Source: Clostridium sp. cel8
Lineage (GTDB): Bacteria; Bacillota; Clostridia; Clostridiales; Clostridiaceae
DNA: 64,000 nt
Direction: 5' to 3'
Assembly (NCBI RefSeq): GCF_014050525.1
Contig: NZ_JACGAG010000002.1
Location: forward strand, 248,001 to 312,000
The translations under genes were made by a program, and so were the position numbers. The notes below the pieces were generated by a model. The model was not told the origin of the DNA, did no database searches, and saw nothing but the letters and a program-made list of their open reading frames with translations. Below are positions 56,101-64,000 of the stretch, piece after piece; position 1 is the first letter of the stretch, and the number at the start of each line of letters is the position of its first letter.

Positions 56101-56399
56101 AATATAGCTAAAATATGCTTACAACAGTAATTTGTCTTTCTAAATTCATTGTTTTCATAATCCATACAAGTACAGTAAGTTGAAATAACTTCCCTACTCT
56201 TTATATCTATCTCTATCTTTACATTGTATTCACTAAAAAGACTTTCTGAAATCACCTTTCCCTTTATACAAAGAAGTCTATCTTTATTCTCAATATCAAC
56301 AGAAGACACTAAATCATTGTTTAAAACCCTCATACCTTTAACATGATTTTTACCACTTGTCTGTTCATTGAAAATTTGCACAAGTTTATCTTTATCCAT
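53160..56399 (-). CDS. SWIM zinc finger-containing SNF2-family helicase
   Basis: The 1079 residues have an N-terminal SWIM-like zinc motif (residues 75-100, CTC ... CCKH), a long bacterial SNF2-associated region (about 100-600), then a SNF2/RapA-type ATPase. Motif I is DEMGLGKTLQAI near 645, motif II LIDEAQYIKNPHS near 740, and motif VI DRAHRIGQKN near 1025. These proteins translocate on DNA or remodel protein-DNA complexes; the bacterial cellular role is not settled. The ATG follows AAGGTGG. It stands alone, convergent with the ABC permease. Confidence 0.93.
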   Translation of the reverse strand: MDKDKLVQIFNEQTSGKNHVKGMRVLNNDLVSSVDIENKDRLLCIKGKVISESLFSEYNVKIEIDIKSREVISTYCTCMDYENNEFRKTNYCCKHILAIFYKSLDDLIKNDAFKDEGFEGSLDSIYGRDTLSMLLGDESEKKEIKIEVYVIKNQWDNRISAQFKIGLNSMRSNELYVLKDINQFLLALTGKIAITYGKRFTLNMKYNKLNVKDKRLVDFIQTLRSIEGNYTYRSKIRKSNIEGKYIHIPDYLVREFFYTIKYHRVYLDEGFLYRTVETEVIQDNPPLQFQMEMVKNNYELQVTEGMPISLSSRDNVFFYGTTIYLPSSEYCEYIKPYLKVFAKSKKVLLPADKETTILRELVPKLNLLSYNVKLSKEIKCKVVDEKCEIRFYFDKPGKSVVLTTKVKYGKFEFNIFEDCNEKIIYRDSKKETEVLTLLRSLGFERRENEFLFIWGDDYIFRFFKSEISKLQQVGEVFYSENFKGIKSLNSKNISANIRSGKYDYFEIEFKLGDIPKEEIAEILRAFRNNLKYYKLKDGQYIDLEEIELRKFLKLIDSISEDNIDNNSIQVHKNKSIYIDEYIAENKIRYIKGKSELKKIRDKIKNIKNLKFKEPENLKGNLRQYQKFGYNWFKTLDYLGFGGILGDEMGLGKTLQAIAFLLSNKDSKSLIVVPTSLVYNWINEFEKFAPDIKVKAILGNKNVREELIENIYEWDVSITTYNLLKRDIDMYESKKFDYCLIDEAQYIKNPHSQNALAVKNIKARRRFALTGTPVENSVMELWSIFDFIMPGYLYDEKRFNVRYYKRFKEEPEVIEDLNRLTKPFILRRRKKDVIKELPDKIERTILVEMGDKQKKVYKSYANYALDIIKHKVEDDEFKNSKIEILSYITKLRQLCLDPSIVMKDYTGSSAKIEGLLEFLDQVVAEGHKILIFSQFTSVLKNIGKEISLKKIKYMYLDGSVNSKDRMTMVDEFNSGIAQVFLISLKAGGTGLNLTSADIVVHFDPWWNPAVEAQATDRAHRIGQKNVVEVVKLIARGTIEEKILKLQEEKKRLIDNLIGDEMSGSHGITSLSDQEIINLFR

Positions 56400-56549
56400 A
56401 ATACCACCTTAATTATTAAATAATATATGAAATCTAATTATAACATAAATTGTGATTAAATGTTTAAATACAATCCACTATCAATATGTAACAGGTTACC
56501 ATCTACAAGCATAGATTTATAATATAATCAATTATTTGGAGCATTTATA

Positions 56550-57047
56550 ATGAATAAAGACAAATTACACTATTCAAGAAGTAAGGCTTTACACTATGCC
56601 TTAAAATACGCTATAACACCAAATCCTCTATACAGATATTTCTCAGTCCATGGAAAAGGTGGAGGAGATTGTACAAATTTCACATCTCAATGTCTAAAAT
56701 CAGGTGGCGCACCTACTGTTTCATCTGGCAAAAATCAATGGTGGTATAAAGACAATAACTGTTCAATTTCATGGGCTGTAGCTAGTTCACTTTATTGGTA
56801 TTTAAAAATTAATGCAAAAGATCATCTATACGGTATAAAGGGTTATGAAGTAAATTCGCCTGAATTGCTTGAGGTAGGTGATATTATATTTTACGAAAAC
56901 ATAAAAAGGAAAATACAACATTCTGCAATTGTAACTTTAATACATGGAAATTATCCATTTATATCTCAGCATACTCCCAATTTATTAAATATACCTTATG
57001 AGAAGGATTGGGCATATAAAGTTCATTTCATGAAAATATCACTATAA
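56550..57047 (+). CDS. putative amidase-domain protein (Amidase_6 type)
   Basis: The 165-residue protein matches the amidase_6/NlpC-P60-like fold. The likely catalytic Cys is in GKGGGDCTNFTSQCL near residue 41, and the His in QHSAIVTLIHG near 128, with WWYK and NNCSISW between. Relatives may cut cell wall or amide substrates. There is no signal peptide, so it would act in the cytosol, forespore or after lysis. The ATG follows TTTGGAG at long spacing. It is not clearly in an operon. Confidence 0.85.
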   Translation: MNKDKLHYSRSKALHYALKYAITPNPLYRYFSVHGKGGGDCTNFTSQCLKSGGAPTVSSGKNQWWYKDNNCSISWAVASSLYWYLKINAKDHLYGIKGYEVNSPELLEVGDIIFYENIKRKIQHSAIVTLIHGNYPFISQHTPNLLNIPYEKDWAYKVHFMKISL

Positions 57048-57117
57048 TATTAATAAACTATATTATTGTTATTATTATAATGTAAAGTTATAATTTATTA
57101 AGTAAGGATGTGATATT

Positions 57118-58158
57118 ATGAATTTAGATGAATTGTTAAAAACTATTCCCAAAACGGACTTACACTGCCACTTAGACGGCAGTATACGTCCTGAAACAAT
57201 GATAGATATTGCCCTAAAAGATAGCATATCTCTTCCCACATATGAAATAGACAAATTTAACGATTATGTAAAAGTATATGGGAAGTGTCCTTCTTTAAAA
57301 GAATATCTTAATAAATTTGATATACCTATAAAGGTGATGCAAAGTTATAATAATATATACAGAGTTACTTACGAACTTTTAGAGGATGCTGCAAAACAAA
57401 ATATACGCTATATTGAAATTCGCTTTGCTCCTTTTAATCACATAGAAAATCTATGCCCAAAGGACGTAATAAATGCAGCTTTAGATGCCATGAAAGATGG
57501 CAATCGAGATTTTAAAATAATGTCAAATTTAATTTTATGTATAATGCGCCATGAACTACCTGAAAATGGAGAAAAGTTAGTTAATATAGCTAAGGATTTT
57601 GCTGGTAGTGGAGTTGCAGCTATAGACCTTGCTGGTAACGAAGAGGACTTTCCTCCTGAACTACATAAAAAAGCTTTTGAAATGGCAGAATACTATGGTC
57701 TTCACCGTACAGTACATTCTGGAGAAACTGGTAATGCAGAAAATATAACAAAATCAATAAATCTGCTTCATGCAGAAAGAATAGGACATGGCATATATGC
57801 ATTTAAAGACAGTACTGTAATTAGTCTACTTAAGGGAACAAAAACTCCACTTGAAATGTGCATTACAAGTAATGTAAATACATCAGCTGTTTCCTCTTAC
57901 AAATCCCATCCAATAAAGTCATATTTAGAAAATAATATTAATGTAACTGTAAATACGGACAATACTACAGTTTCAAATACAGATATAATAAAGGAATTTA
58001 AATATCTTGTAAAGTACCAAAATTTCAGTTTAAAAGACATAGAGAAAGTCATAGAAAATGGTATATTAGCTTCATTTCTTGAAAAAGAAAAGAAAGAAAA
58101 ATTACACTCTGAATTTCTAAAGTCAATAAAAAATATAAATCAGAATGAATTAATTTAA
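57118..58158 (+). CDS. add: adenosine deaminase
   Basis: The 346-residue zinc enzyme converts adenosine to inosine in purine salvage. The metal-binding [17 protein letters not shown] comes first. IDLAGNE, then HSGET (catalytic His/Glu region), ERIGHGIYA, and TSNVNTSAV ... [11 protein letters not shown] with the late aspartate follow in the right order. Length is normal. The ATG follows AAGGATGTGA. It is monocistronic, ending in a terminator. Confidence 0.97.
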   Translation: MNLDELLKTIPKTDLHCHLDGSIRPETMIDIALKDSISLPTYEIDKFNDYVKVYGKCPSLKEYLNKFDIPIKVMQSYNNIYRVTYELLEDAAKQNIRYIEIRFAPFNHIENLCPKDVINAALDAMKDGNRDFKIMSNLILCIMRHELPENGEKLVNIAKDFAGSGVAAIDLAGNEEDFPPELHKKAFEMAEYYGLHRTVHSGETGNAENITKSINLLHAERIGHGIYAFKDSTVISLLKGTKTPLEMCITSNVNTSAVSSYKSHPIKSYLENNINVTVNTDNTTVSNTDIIKEFKYLVKYQNFSLKDIEKVIENGILASFLEKEKKEKLHSEFLKSIKNINQNELI

Positions 58159-58169
58159 ATAAGTTGTAA

Positions 58170-58208
58170 AAAATAAGAGAAGTGAAAATTTCTCCTTCTC
58201 TTATTTAT
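58170..58208. terminator. terminator between add and the phosphohexomutase gene
   Basis: Arms AAATAAGAGAAG and CTTCTCTTATTT form a 12-bp stem with a loop of about 12 bases. The T-rich right flank serves add; the converging gene may share it. Confidence 0.8.
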
Positions 58209-58229
58209 GTATATTTTTGCAAATTACAC

Positions 58230-59747
58230 TTATTTCATGCTAGAAAAATCCAGCTTGTCATATTTACCTAAAAATTCTACAAGTTTTGAAGCTATAAACT
58301 CTGTACCTCCCTGTTTGTCCGACTCTATGTTAAGAGGCATTACAGCTTCATGAAGTGATAGTCTTAATAAAAACCATCCAAATCCATTTTTCCTATCACA
58401 ATTTACCCTTAATCCTTCATAATTTTTAGGTTCAATTGTCCAACCATCTACCCTATCTACAAACTGCTTCAAACCTTCTAATACATCGGCTCCATACTCT
58501 TTAAAGTTCTCGCAATTAATTTTTATTCTATATTCTACACTTTCAAGAGGAATCTCTAAATCCGATATGAGATCTGTAAGTGTTTTTCCTCCTTCATTTT
58601 TCAATCTAGCCATCTTTATAAGTATTTTAGATACTAAATAAGCTCCATCATCTAAAAAATAATTTTCTTTTAAAGCTGCATGTCCAGAAGTTTCAATAGC
58701 AAAGTAACATTCTTTTCCTTCTTTATTGAACCTTATAGCTTCATTTATAACATTCCTATATCCTCTTTTAAATCTGTGGTGTACTCCACCATGTGACTCT
58801 ATAAACTTCTTCAATCCACTACTTGTAACAGAATCTGTAACTATTATAGAACCTGGATGCTCATCAAGTACAATTGCAGATGTAAGTGCAATAAGTGAAT
58901 TTCTATTTATTTCTCCACCTTTTGCATCAACTACAGCTGCTCTATCAACATCAGCATCAAAAATTATTCCAAGGTCTGCATTACTTTTAAGTACTGCTTC
59001 TTTTATTGAATCCATAGCCTCTTTCTTCTCAGGATTAGGTATGTGATTTGGAAATCTTCCATCTGGCTCAATAAATTGACTTCCTGAAGTATCTGCACCA
59101 AGTCTTTTTAAAACTTTATCTACAAAAAATCCACCAGCACCATTACCTGCATCTACTACTACTTTAAAACCTGTAAGAGGCTTCATTTTATTATTTTTAT
59201 CTGAAATTCCATCTATTATTTTATTTACTAAAAAATTACTATAATCTTCCATGAGGTCTTTCTTTTCAACATTTCCCATAGCATCTTCTTTTGAAAATTC
59301 GCCTTTGTCTGCAATTTCAAGGAGCTTTTCTATATCGCTTCCTTCAAATCCACCTTCACATGTAAAAAATTTAAGACCATTATAATAATAAGGAAGATGA
59401 CTTGCAGTTATTTCTACTGCACCATCTGCTTTATAATTTTCAAATACAGTACTCATAAACATTGCAGGTGTAGAACAAAGACCGCAATCCATTACACTGC
59501 ATCCTAACTTTTGCATTTCTTCAACAAAAATATTCTTTATCTTCTCACTTGTTATCCTTGAATCCATTCCAACGGATATTTTTAAATCTTTTAATTCCTT
59601 ATTTTTCTTAGAAGACAGTAACATTGCAAATGATTTAGCTAGGATAGGAAACATTTCATATCCAAGATTTACTTCTCTGTCATCGTTTTCCAACACTACT
59701 CCTCTTATATCTGTACCATTTTTTACATTTTGCCACTTTTTATCCAT
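58230..59747 (-). CDS. phosphomannomutase/phosphoglucomutase-family phosphohexomutase
   Basis: The 505 residues follow the four-domain alpha-D-phosphohexomutase plan. The phosphoserine is in EITASHLPYYYNGLK near residue 115 (the usual Asn after His is Leu here), the Mg loop is FDADVDRAAV, and the sugar loop is AIETSGHAALKENYFLDD. Phosphate-binding C-terminal GLRVNCDRKNGFGWFLLRLS is intact. It interconverts hexose 1- and 6-phosphates for cell envelope sugars. The ATG at 59747 has AGGAGGT nine bases upstream; the earlier ATG abuts it. Confidence 0.9.
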   Translation of the reverse strand: MDKKWQNVKNGTDIRGVVLENDDREVNLGYEMFPILAKSFAMLLSSKKNKELKDLKISVGMDSRITSEKIKNIFVEEMQKLGCSVMDCGLCSTPAMFMSTVFENYKADGAVEITASHLPYYYNGLKFFTCEGGFEGSDIEKLLEIADKGEFSKEDAMGNVEKKDLMEDYSNFLVNKIIDGISDKNNKMKPLTGFKVVVDAGNGAGGFFVDKVLKRLGADTSGSQFIEPDGRFPNHIPNPEKKEAMDSIKEAVLKSNADLGIIFDADVDRAAVVDAKGGEINRNSLIALTSAIVLDEHPGSIIVTDSVTSSGLKKFIESHGGVHHRFKRGYRNVINEAIRFNKEGKECYFAIETSGHAALKENYFLDDGAYLVSKILIKMARLKNEGGKTLTDLISDLEIPLESVEYRIKINCENFKEYGADVLEGLKQFVDRVDGWTIEPKNYEGLRVNCDRKNGFGWFLLRLSLHEAVMPLNIESDKQGGTEFIASKLVEFLGKYDKLDFSSMK

Positions 59748-59839
59748 TATTATCATACCTCCTGATAATATAATAATTCATACTATTTTATTGTACTATA
59801 TTATCTATAATCTATGATAATTTTTATTCGAATTTTTAC

Positions 59840-59879
59840 TAAAAAAATTGATGCCAATTAGATATACTAATTGACATCC
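59840..59879 (-). terminator. terminator after the cystine symporter gene
   Basis: On the minus strand GATGTCAATTAG pairs with CTAATTGGCATC (one G-T pair) with a five-base loop, followed by AATTTTTTT. It begins 12 bases after the stop at 59891. Confidence 0.9.
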
Positions 59880-59890
59880 ACTTTATATCT

Positions 59891-61198
59891 TTATGAAAGT
59901 ACTTTTTTCTTATCATACTTGGCATTAAATGCCTCTCTATCAAATTCACCTTCAGAATTAGCAACTAAAACAGACACAACAGATGCTCCTGTAACATTTG
60001 TAAGTGTTCTTGCCATATCCATTATTGCATCTACTCCAAAAATTATTCCGAGTCCTTCAATTGGAAGTCCAAGTGCTGTAAAAACAACTGTAGCCATTAT
60101 AGATGCTGTTCCAGGTACTCCTGCAGTTCCTATAGATGCTATTGTAGTTACAACAATAAGCAAAATATAAGTTGAAAAGCTCATTGGTATATTAAAAATT
60201 CTAGCTACAAATATAGCTGCTATTGCAGGATATAATCCTCCACATCCATTCATCCCCATAGTTGCTCCTAAAGGTGCAGAAAAGCTAGCTATATTATCAG
60301 ATATCTTTATATTTTCAGTAAGAGATTTTATAGTAACAGGAAGTGTGCCATAACTACTTCTTGTGGTGAATGCTACTACCTGTGCAGGATATATTCCCTT
60401 AAAAAATCTTATTGGATTTATTTTTGCAACAAAAGCTATAAGTCCACCATGAACAAAAACTACTTGTATTATGCAGGCTATATAAACTGCAATCACTACT
60501 TTTAAAAGTGGTATAAGAGTTGATGCTCCGTATTTTGCTGATGTTGAAGCAAGCAATGCAAGTACACCATATGGTGTAAGTTCAAGTACCATATCTGTAA
60601 TTCTAAACATTATTACTTTAAAAGAATCAAAAAACTTTTTAACTGGTTTTACAATTTCAGGATTCTTTTCACCTTCTAAAGTAATAGCTACTCCTATTAA
60701 TATTGAAAATACAAGTACAGGAATTATCTTTGCTTCTGCCATTTCTGATATTACATTTTTAGGAACCATATCGAGAATTATATTCGAAAAATTAGGAATA
60801 TTTCGTGCTTTATAGGAAGCATCTTTAGCAAATTGAATTCCACTTCCAGGATCCATAACAACTGCAACAACAATTCCTATTACACAAGCTACTGCAGTAG
60901 TTCCAAGAAGCCAAGCAACTGTCTTTACACCTATATTTTTAAGTTTTCCTGGGCTTTCTATTGCAGTTATACTTGAAATAACTGTTGGAACTACAAGTGG
61001 TACAACAAGCATAACTATTAAATTTGCATATATTGTTCCAACTGGTGCTATATATCCTGCATCTTTTCCAAATACTACTCCTAATCCTACACCAAGAATC
61101 ATTCCAAGTAAAACCCTAGTCCCAAACTTCACTTTTTTTCTCTTTAAGAGATATAACCCTATAAATAAAATAAATGATACAATTAAGCTTAAATACAT
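59891..61198 (-). CDS. tcyP: L-cystine:sodium/proton symporter, TcyP-like (DAACS family)
   Basis: The 435 residues have about eight membrane segments and two re-entrant loops of the dicarboxylate/amino acid:cation symporter fold. Marks shared with the TcyP group are AFTTRSSYGTLPVTIK, MNGCGGLYPAIAAIF, and DMARTLTNVTG near the C-terminus, ending in a GEFDREAFN tail. A T-box with a likely Cys specifier precedes it, which supports L-cystine as substrate. It sits between add/phosphohexomutase and the suf operon, on the suf strand. The ATG has GGAGGG upstream. The family is firm and cystine specificity likely. Confidence 0.85.
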   Translation of the reverse strand: MYLSLIVSFILFIGLYLLKRKKVKFGTRVLLGMILGVGLGVVFGKDAGYIAPVGTIYANLIVMLVVPLVVPTVISSITAIESPGKLKNIGVKTVAWLLGTTAVACVIGIVVAVVMDPGSGIQFAKDASYKARNIPNFSNIILDMVPKNVISEMAEAKIIPVLVFSILIGVAITLEGEKNPEIVKPVKKFFDSFKVIMFRITDMVLELTPYGVLALLASTSAKYGASTLIPLLKVVIAVYIACIIQVVFVHGGLIAFVAKINPIRFFKGIYPAQVVAFTTRSSYGTLPVTIKSLTENIKISDNIASFSAPLGATMGMNGCGGLYPAIAAIFVARIFNIPMSFSTYILLIVVTTIASIGTAGVPGTASIMATVVFTALGLPIEGLGIIFGVDAIMDMARTLTNVTGASVVSVLVANSEGEFDREAFNAKYDKKKVLS

Positions 61199-61226
61199 TT
61201 TAACCCTCCATAAAATAATTTTTTAT

Positions 61227-61470
61227 AAAATAAAAAAACCACAGCCTCAATAACTACAGAGGCGGCAGTTTCCGCGTTTCCACTCTGATTAGACAATAAA
61301 AATCATCTATCTCATTTCCTTCAGTACAATATCTATACCTAATCTCTATAAAGGGAGATCCCTCTCTGCTTACTAATTTACACTTTCCACTTCGAGCTCC
61401 TAGGGGCACTTCAATTATACTTCTCAAATAAAGTTTTCTCAGCAAGTAAACTTCTCTCTGTTAAATGTCC
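61227..61470 (-). promoter_or_regulatory. T-box riboswitch, probable tRNA-Cys sensor, upstream of tcyP
   Basis: The minus-strand leader begins with AACAGAGAGAAG, as T-box stem I does. It contains the T-box AGAGTGGAAACGCGGA (61271-61286) and ends in a 13-bp terminator (about 61238-61277) followed by a run of Ts. Within stem I, GAAGTGCCCC puts TGC (61406-61408), a cysteine codon, where a specifier is expected. Uncharged tRNA should favour antitermination and cystine uptake. The T-box is certain; the specifier is a strong guess. Confidence 0.85.
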
Positions 61471-61530
61471 GTATAATTTACTCTCCCTTATCATCACATT
61501 AATATATACTATGTTTTAAAGTTATTTTTG

Positions 61531-61968
61531 TTACTTATTTCTCTTTTTTATTGCTTCCTCTAAAGTATGCCAAGCAAGAACTGCACACTTTACTCTTGCA
61601 GGCATCATTGATATATTCTTAAGTGCTATTGCATCTTCTAACTTTTCAAGCTCTTTCTCATCTGTAATATCTTTTTTTATCATTCCTATAAAAGTCTTTA
61701 CATAATCTAATGCCTCATCAATTGTCTTTCCCTGTATAAGGTCTAACATCATAGATGTAGATGCCTGTGATATAGCACATCCACTTCCTTCGTATGCAGC
61801 ATCTTCTATAACATCTCCATTAAACTTTAAAGACAATGTTATATCATCTCCACAGCTTGGATTGTGTCCTCTCTCTTTTAAGTCTGCATCTTTTATTTCT
61901 CTTTTATTTGTAGTATCTTGATTGTGCTCAGTTATTATTTCTGAATATATAAGACTAAGATCGTCCAT
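61531..61968 (-). CDS. sufU: SufU-type iron-sulfur cluster assembly protein
   Basis: The 145-residue IscU-like scaffold/sulfur acceptor has three conserved cysteines, in NPSCGDDI, EGSGCAISQAST and ARVKCAVLAW, and an Asp-containing loop that with them binds zinc in SufU. It receives persulfide sulfur from SufS. Length and motif spacing (including the SufU insertion before the last Cys) fit. It overlaps sufS by 14 bases. In Firmicutes, this order sufD-sufS-sufU is standard. The T-box lies directly downstream. Confidence 0.95.
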   Translation of the reverse strand: MDDLSLIYSEIITEHNQDTTNKREIKDADLKERGHNPSCGDDITLSLKFNGDVIEDAAYEGSGCAISQASTSMMLDLIQGKTIDEALDYVKTFIGMIKKDITDEKELEKLEDAIALKNISMMPARVKCAVLAWHTLEEAIKKRNK

Positions 61969-63196
61969 ATCCTAACCACTTCCTTACATTTTTTACTCCT
62001 TCTACAAATATGTCTATTTCCTCAGGAGTATTATAAAAATAGAAACTTGCTCTTGAAGATGCTTGAATTCCTAAATATTTCATAAGAGGCTGTGCACAGT
62101 GATGTCCTGACCTTACTGCAACACCATAGCTGTTTAATATAGTAGCTACATCATGAGGATGAACATCTTTTATATTAAAAGATATAATTCCACCTCTATC
62201 TTTTTCATCTTTTGATCCATATACAGTAACATAATCTATATCGGCTAGTTTTTCTAACGCATATTTCGTAAGTTTTTCTTCATAAGCTTCTATATTATCA
62301 AGTCCTATTGAATTTAAATAATCAATAGCAGCTCCAAGAGATACTGCACCTTCTACATTTTGAGTTCCAGCTTCAAATTTAAATGGAAGTTCTGCAAAAG
62401 TGGCATCTTGCTCTGTAACGTATTCTATCATTTCTCCTCCTCTCAAAAATGGAGGCATCTCAAGTAAAAATTTCTCTTTTGCATAAAGCACTCCTATACC
62501 CATTGATGCAAGCATTTTATGCCCTGAAAATACAAAGAAATCTGCATCAATATCTCTTACATCAACTTTCATGTGTGGAACACTCTGGGCTCCATCTACT
62601 ACAGCTACAGCGCCTTTTTCATGAGCATACTTTACAATATCTTTTACTGGGAATTTTGTTCCAAGTACATTTGACATCTGTGCAATAGCTACTAATTTAG
62701 TCTTATTAGTAATTTTATTTTTATATTCATCTTCTGTAATTCTACCATCTTCATTGACATACATATATTTAAGCACTGCACCCTTAGCTTTTGCTACCAT
62801 TTGCCATGGAAGTATATTGCTGTGGTGTTCTGAAATTGCTACTACTATTTCATCATCTTTATTTATAAAGTTCATTCCATAGCTATATGCTATTAAATTA
62901 AGTGATTCTGTGGCATTCCTTGTAAAAACTATTTCACAAGCTTTCTCTGCACCTATAAATTTTCTTACTTTCTCTCGCGCACCTTCAAATGCCTCAGTAG
63001 ATGTTACCCCTAGATGATGAGCTCCCCTATGAGGATTTCCATTTAAATTTTCATTATAATGCTGAACTGCCTTCATTACTGGAATAGGTTTTTGTGTTGT
63101 TGCACCGTTGTCAAAATAAACTAGGTCTTTTCCATCAACTTTTATAGATAGTATTGGAAAATCCTTTCTTAGCTTTTGTACATCTAGGGTACTCAT
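61955..63196 (-). CDS. sufS: cysteine desulfurase
   Basis: The 413-residue PLP enzyme removes sulfur from cysteine to make a persulfide for Fe-S clusters. The family motifs are FDNGATTQKP near residue 28, THLGVTSTEAFEGARE-like helix, the lysine SGHKMLASMGIGVLY, and the catalytic-cysteine loop VAVRSGHHCAQPLMKYLG. Its short Cys loop is class II (SufS-type). The ATG is within ATGA shared with sufD's end (4-base overlap). A sulfur supply from tcyP fits this neighbourhood. Confidence 0.97.
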   Translation of the reverse strand: MSTLDVQKLRKDFPILSIKVDGKDLVYFDNGATTQKPIPVMKAVQHYNENLNGNPHRGAHHLGVTSTEAFEGAREKVRKFIGAEKACEIVFTRNATESLNLIAYSYGMNFINKDDEIVVAISEHHSNILPWQMVAKAKGAVLKYMYVNEDGRITEDEYKNKITNKTKLVAIAQMSNVLGTKFPVKDIVKYAHEKGAVAVVDGAQSVPHMKVDVRDIDADFFVFSGHKMLASMGIGVLYAKEKFLLEMPPFLRGGEMIEYVTEQDATFAELPFKFEAGTQNVEGAVSLGAAIDYLNSIGLDNIEAYEEKLTKYALEKLADIDYVTVYGSKDEKDRGGIISFNIKDVHPHDVATILNSYGVAVRSGHHCAQPLMKYLGIQASSRASFYFYNTPEEIDIFVEGVKNVRKWLGYGRS

Positions 63197-64000
63197 TTTA
63201 CAAGCCTCCTCTTAAGTTCTTCAGATAAAAATAACCTCAAATCCTCTGCAGGTACTCTATCAAAAACAGGACTAAATCTGGCTTCTATAATAAGTTTTTC
63301 TGCTTCACTATATTTAAGTCCACGACTCATTAAGTAAAACAGCTGATCTTGATCTATTTTCCCAACACCTGTAGCATGCTGTCCATCTACATCTTCCTCT
63401 TGACAAAGAAGCATTGGTATACTGTCAGTTTTTACTGTTTTATCAAGCAGTAGAACCTCTTCTGTCTGTGATCCCTTTGATTTAGAAGACCCACGTCTAA
63501 AATCTATATTACCTTTAAATACTTTTTTTGCTTTATCTTTTAAAACTCCTTCTATAACCATCTTACTAAGACTTCTTCTTCCAAAGTGATTAGTTGTATA
63601 ATATATATCTTGTTTTCTGCTTCCATCTACAAGATATGCTGAATATATATCAGCACCACTGTTATCGCCTTTTAAGTCTGAGTTGTAATTTGTAACGTTT
63701 ATTTTACTTCCAATTTCAATAGTAACCCAATTTACCTTAGCTCCAGCTTCAACTGAGGCCATATTTGAATCAAAATGGGTAGATTCATCATTCATTCTCT
63801 GAATTTTTATCACATTTACCTCTGATCCAGCCCTTGCAATTACCTTTGTAAGTCCATTGTGAAATGCTTTAGTTTTATCATTATCGGTATAATAATCAAC
63901 TAAAATAGTAACTTTACTATTTTCTTCAGCTACAACTATATTATTATCTATAACTACTGGATTTTCATCATTTAACTTAAAATTAAGTCTTACATATGAA
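63193..64000 (-). CDS. sufD: SufD-type Fe-S cluster assembly protein (N-terminus beyond window)
   Basis: The frame is open to the window edge, so the gene is partial at the 5' end; about 268 residues are visible, the right-handed beta-helix core and C-terminus of SufB/SufD proteins. Typical features are NWVTIEIGSKINVTNYN, TNHFGRRSLSKMVIEG, DGQHATGVGKIDQDQLFYLMSRGL with the conserved His, and the C-terminal RLFLSEELKRRL. The assignment to SufD, not SufB, rests on position before sufS. With SufB and SufC (expected just upstream) it forms the SUF scaffold. Confidence 0.88.
   Translation of the reverse strand, partial: SYVRLNFKLNDENPVVIDNNIVVAEENSKVTILVDYYTDNDKTKAFHNGLTKVIARAGSEVNVIKIQRMNDESTHFDSNMASVEAGAKVNWVTIEIGSKINVTNYNSDLKGDNSGADIYSAYLVDGSRKQDIYYTTNHFGRRSLSKMVIEGVLKDKAKKVFKGNIDFRRGSSKSKGSQTEEVLLLDKTVKTDSIPMLLCQEEDVDGQHATGVGKIDQDQLFYLMSRGLKYSEAEKLIIEARFSPVFDRVPAEDLRLFLSEELKRRLVK

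Noticed and set aside
61254-61445. Minus-strand 63-residue open frame upstream of tcyP
   Set aside because: It lies entirely in the T-box leader, overlaps the conserved AGAGTGG motif and stem I, has no RBS, and its composition is unlike proteins around it.

Overview
The window is low-GC, AT-rich chromosomal DNA from a spore-forming Clostridium (sensu stricto). The evidence is the very A/T-biased codon use, strong AGGAGG-type ribosome binding sites, a Spo0E-like protein, a LysM/GH18 spore-type hydrolase, a clostridial agr locus, a SUF-type Fe-S operon of sufD-sufS-sufU order and a PyrR attenuator. I see no rRNA, tRNA, prophage, insertion sequence or CRISPR array. Both window edges cut genes: an M20 amidohydrolase at the left and sufD at the right.

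Layout. 1-5.2 kb (minus): a PucR-type regulator followed by an iron alcohol dehydrogenase, a class III aminotransferase and an N-carbamoyl-amino-acid amidohydrolase, probably the late part of reductive pyrimidine (beta-alanine) breakdown. 5.3-10.6 kb (minus): a small kinase-like protein and carB/carA behind a PyrR-type attenuator. 10.6-17.5 kb: a small unknown protein, an MFS exporter, rnz, birA, iadA, an Fe-S protein and two unlisted paralogous micro-proteins. 17.7-32 kb: a soluble chemoreceptor-like protein, an orphan NirJ2-like radical SAM enzyme, two acyltransferase-fold proteins, glnS, an M24 peptidase, a flavin reductase, a MerR-methyltransferase fusion with its own MerR-type promoter, two tandem DegT-family aminotransferases, a phosphoesterase, a second MFS pump and an arginase/UPF0489-like protein.

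32.2-41 kb (minus): a complete sugar/polyol PTS operon (Gat-type IIA, IIB, IIC) with a GpsA-like dehydrogenase, an AraM-type glycerol-1-phosphate dehydrogenase and an AraL/NagD-type phosphatase. It lies behind a sigma-54 -24/-12 promoter and a LevR-type PRD activator. 41.3-43.9 kb: a rearranged agr quorum-sensing locus, agrD-agrC-agrB, with no agrA, a long hairpin between agrD and agrC, and a Spo0E-like phosphatase next door. The AgrD peptide carries Ser where alignment predicts the ring-forming Cys.

44-64 kb: a small Cys-rich protein, a LysM/GH18 protein, a chemoreceptor, an ECF sigma/anti-sigma pair, a CPA2 antiporter, a GntR-ABC operon with a visible operator, a SWIM-SNF2 helicase, an amidase, adenosine deaminase, a phosphohexomutase, a TcyP-type cystine symporter behind a T-box whose likely specifier is a Cys codon, and sufU/sufS/sufD. 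The last block joins cystine import and cysteine desulfuration in one neighbourhood. The strongest candidates for something undescribed are the agrA-less agrDCB locus, the PTS/AraL/AraM/GpsA-like operon, the MerR-methyltransferase fusion and the paired GNEV-III-LLLL-CCG micro-proteins.
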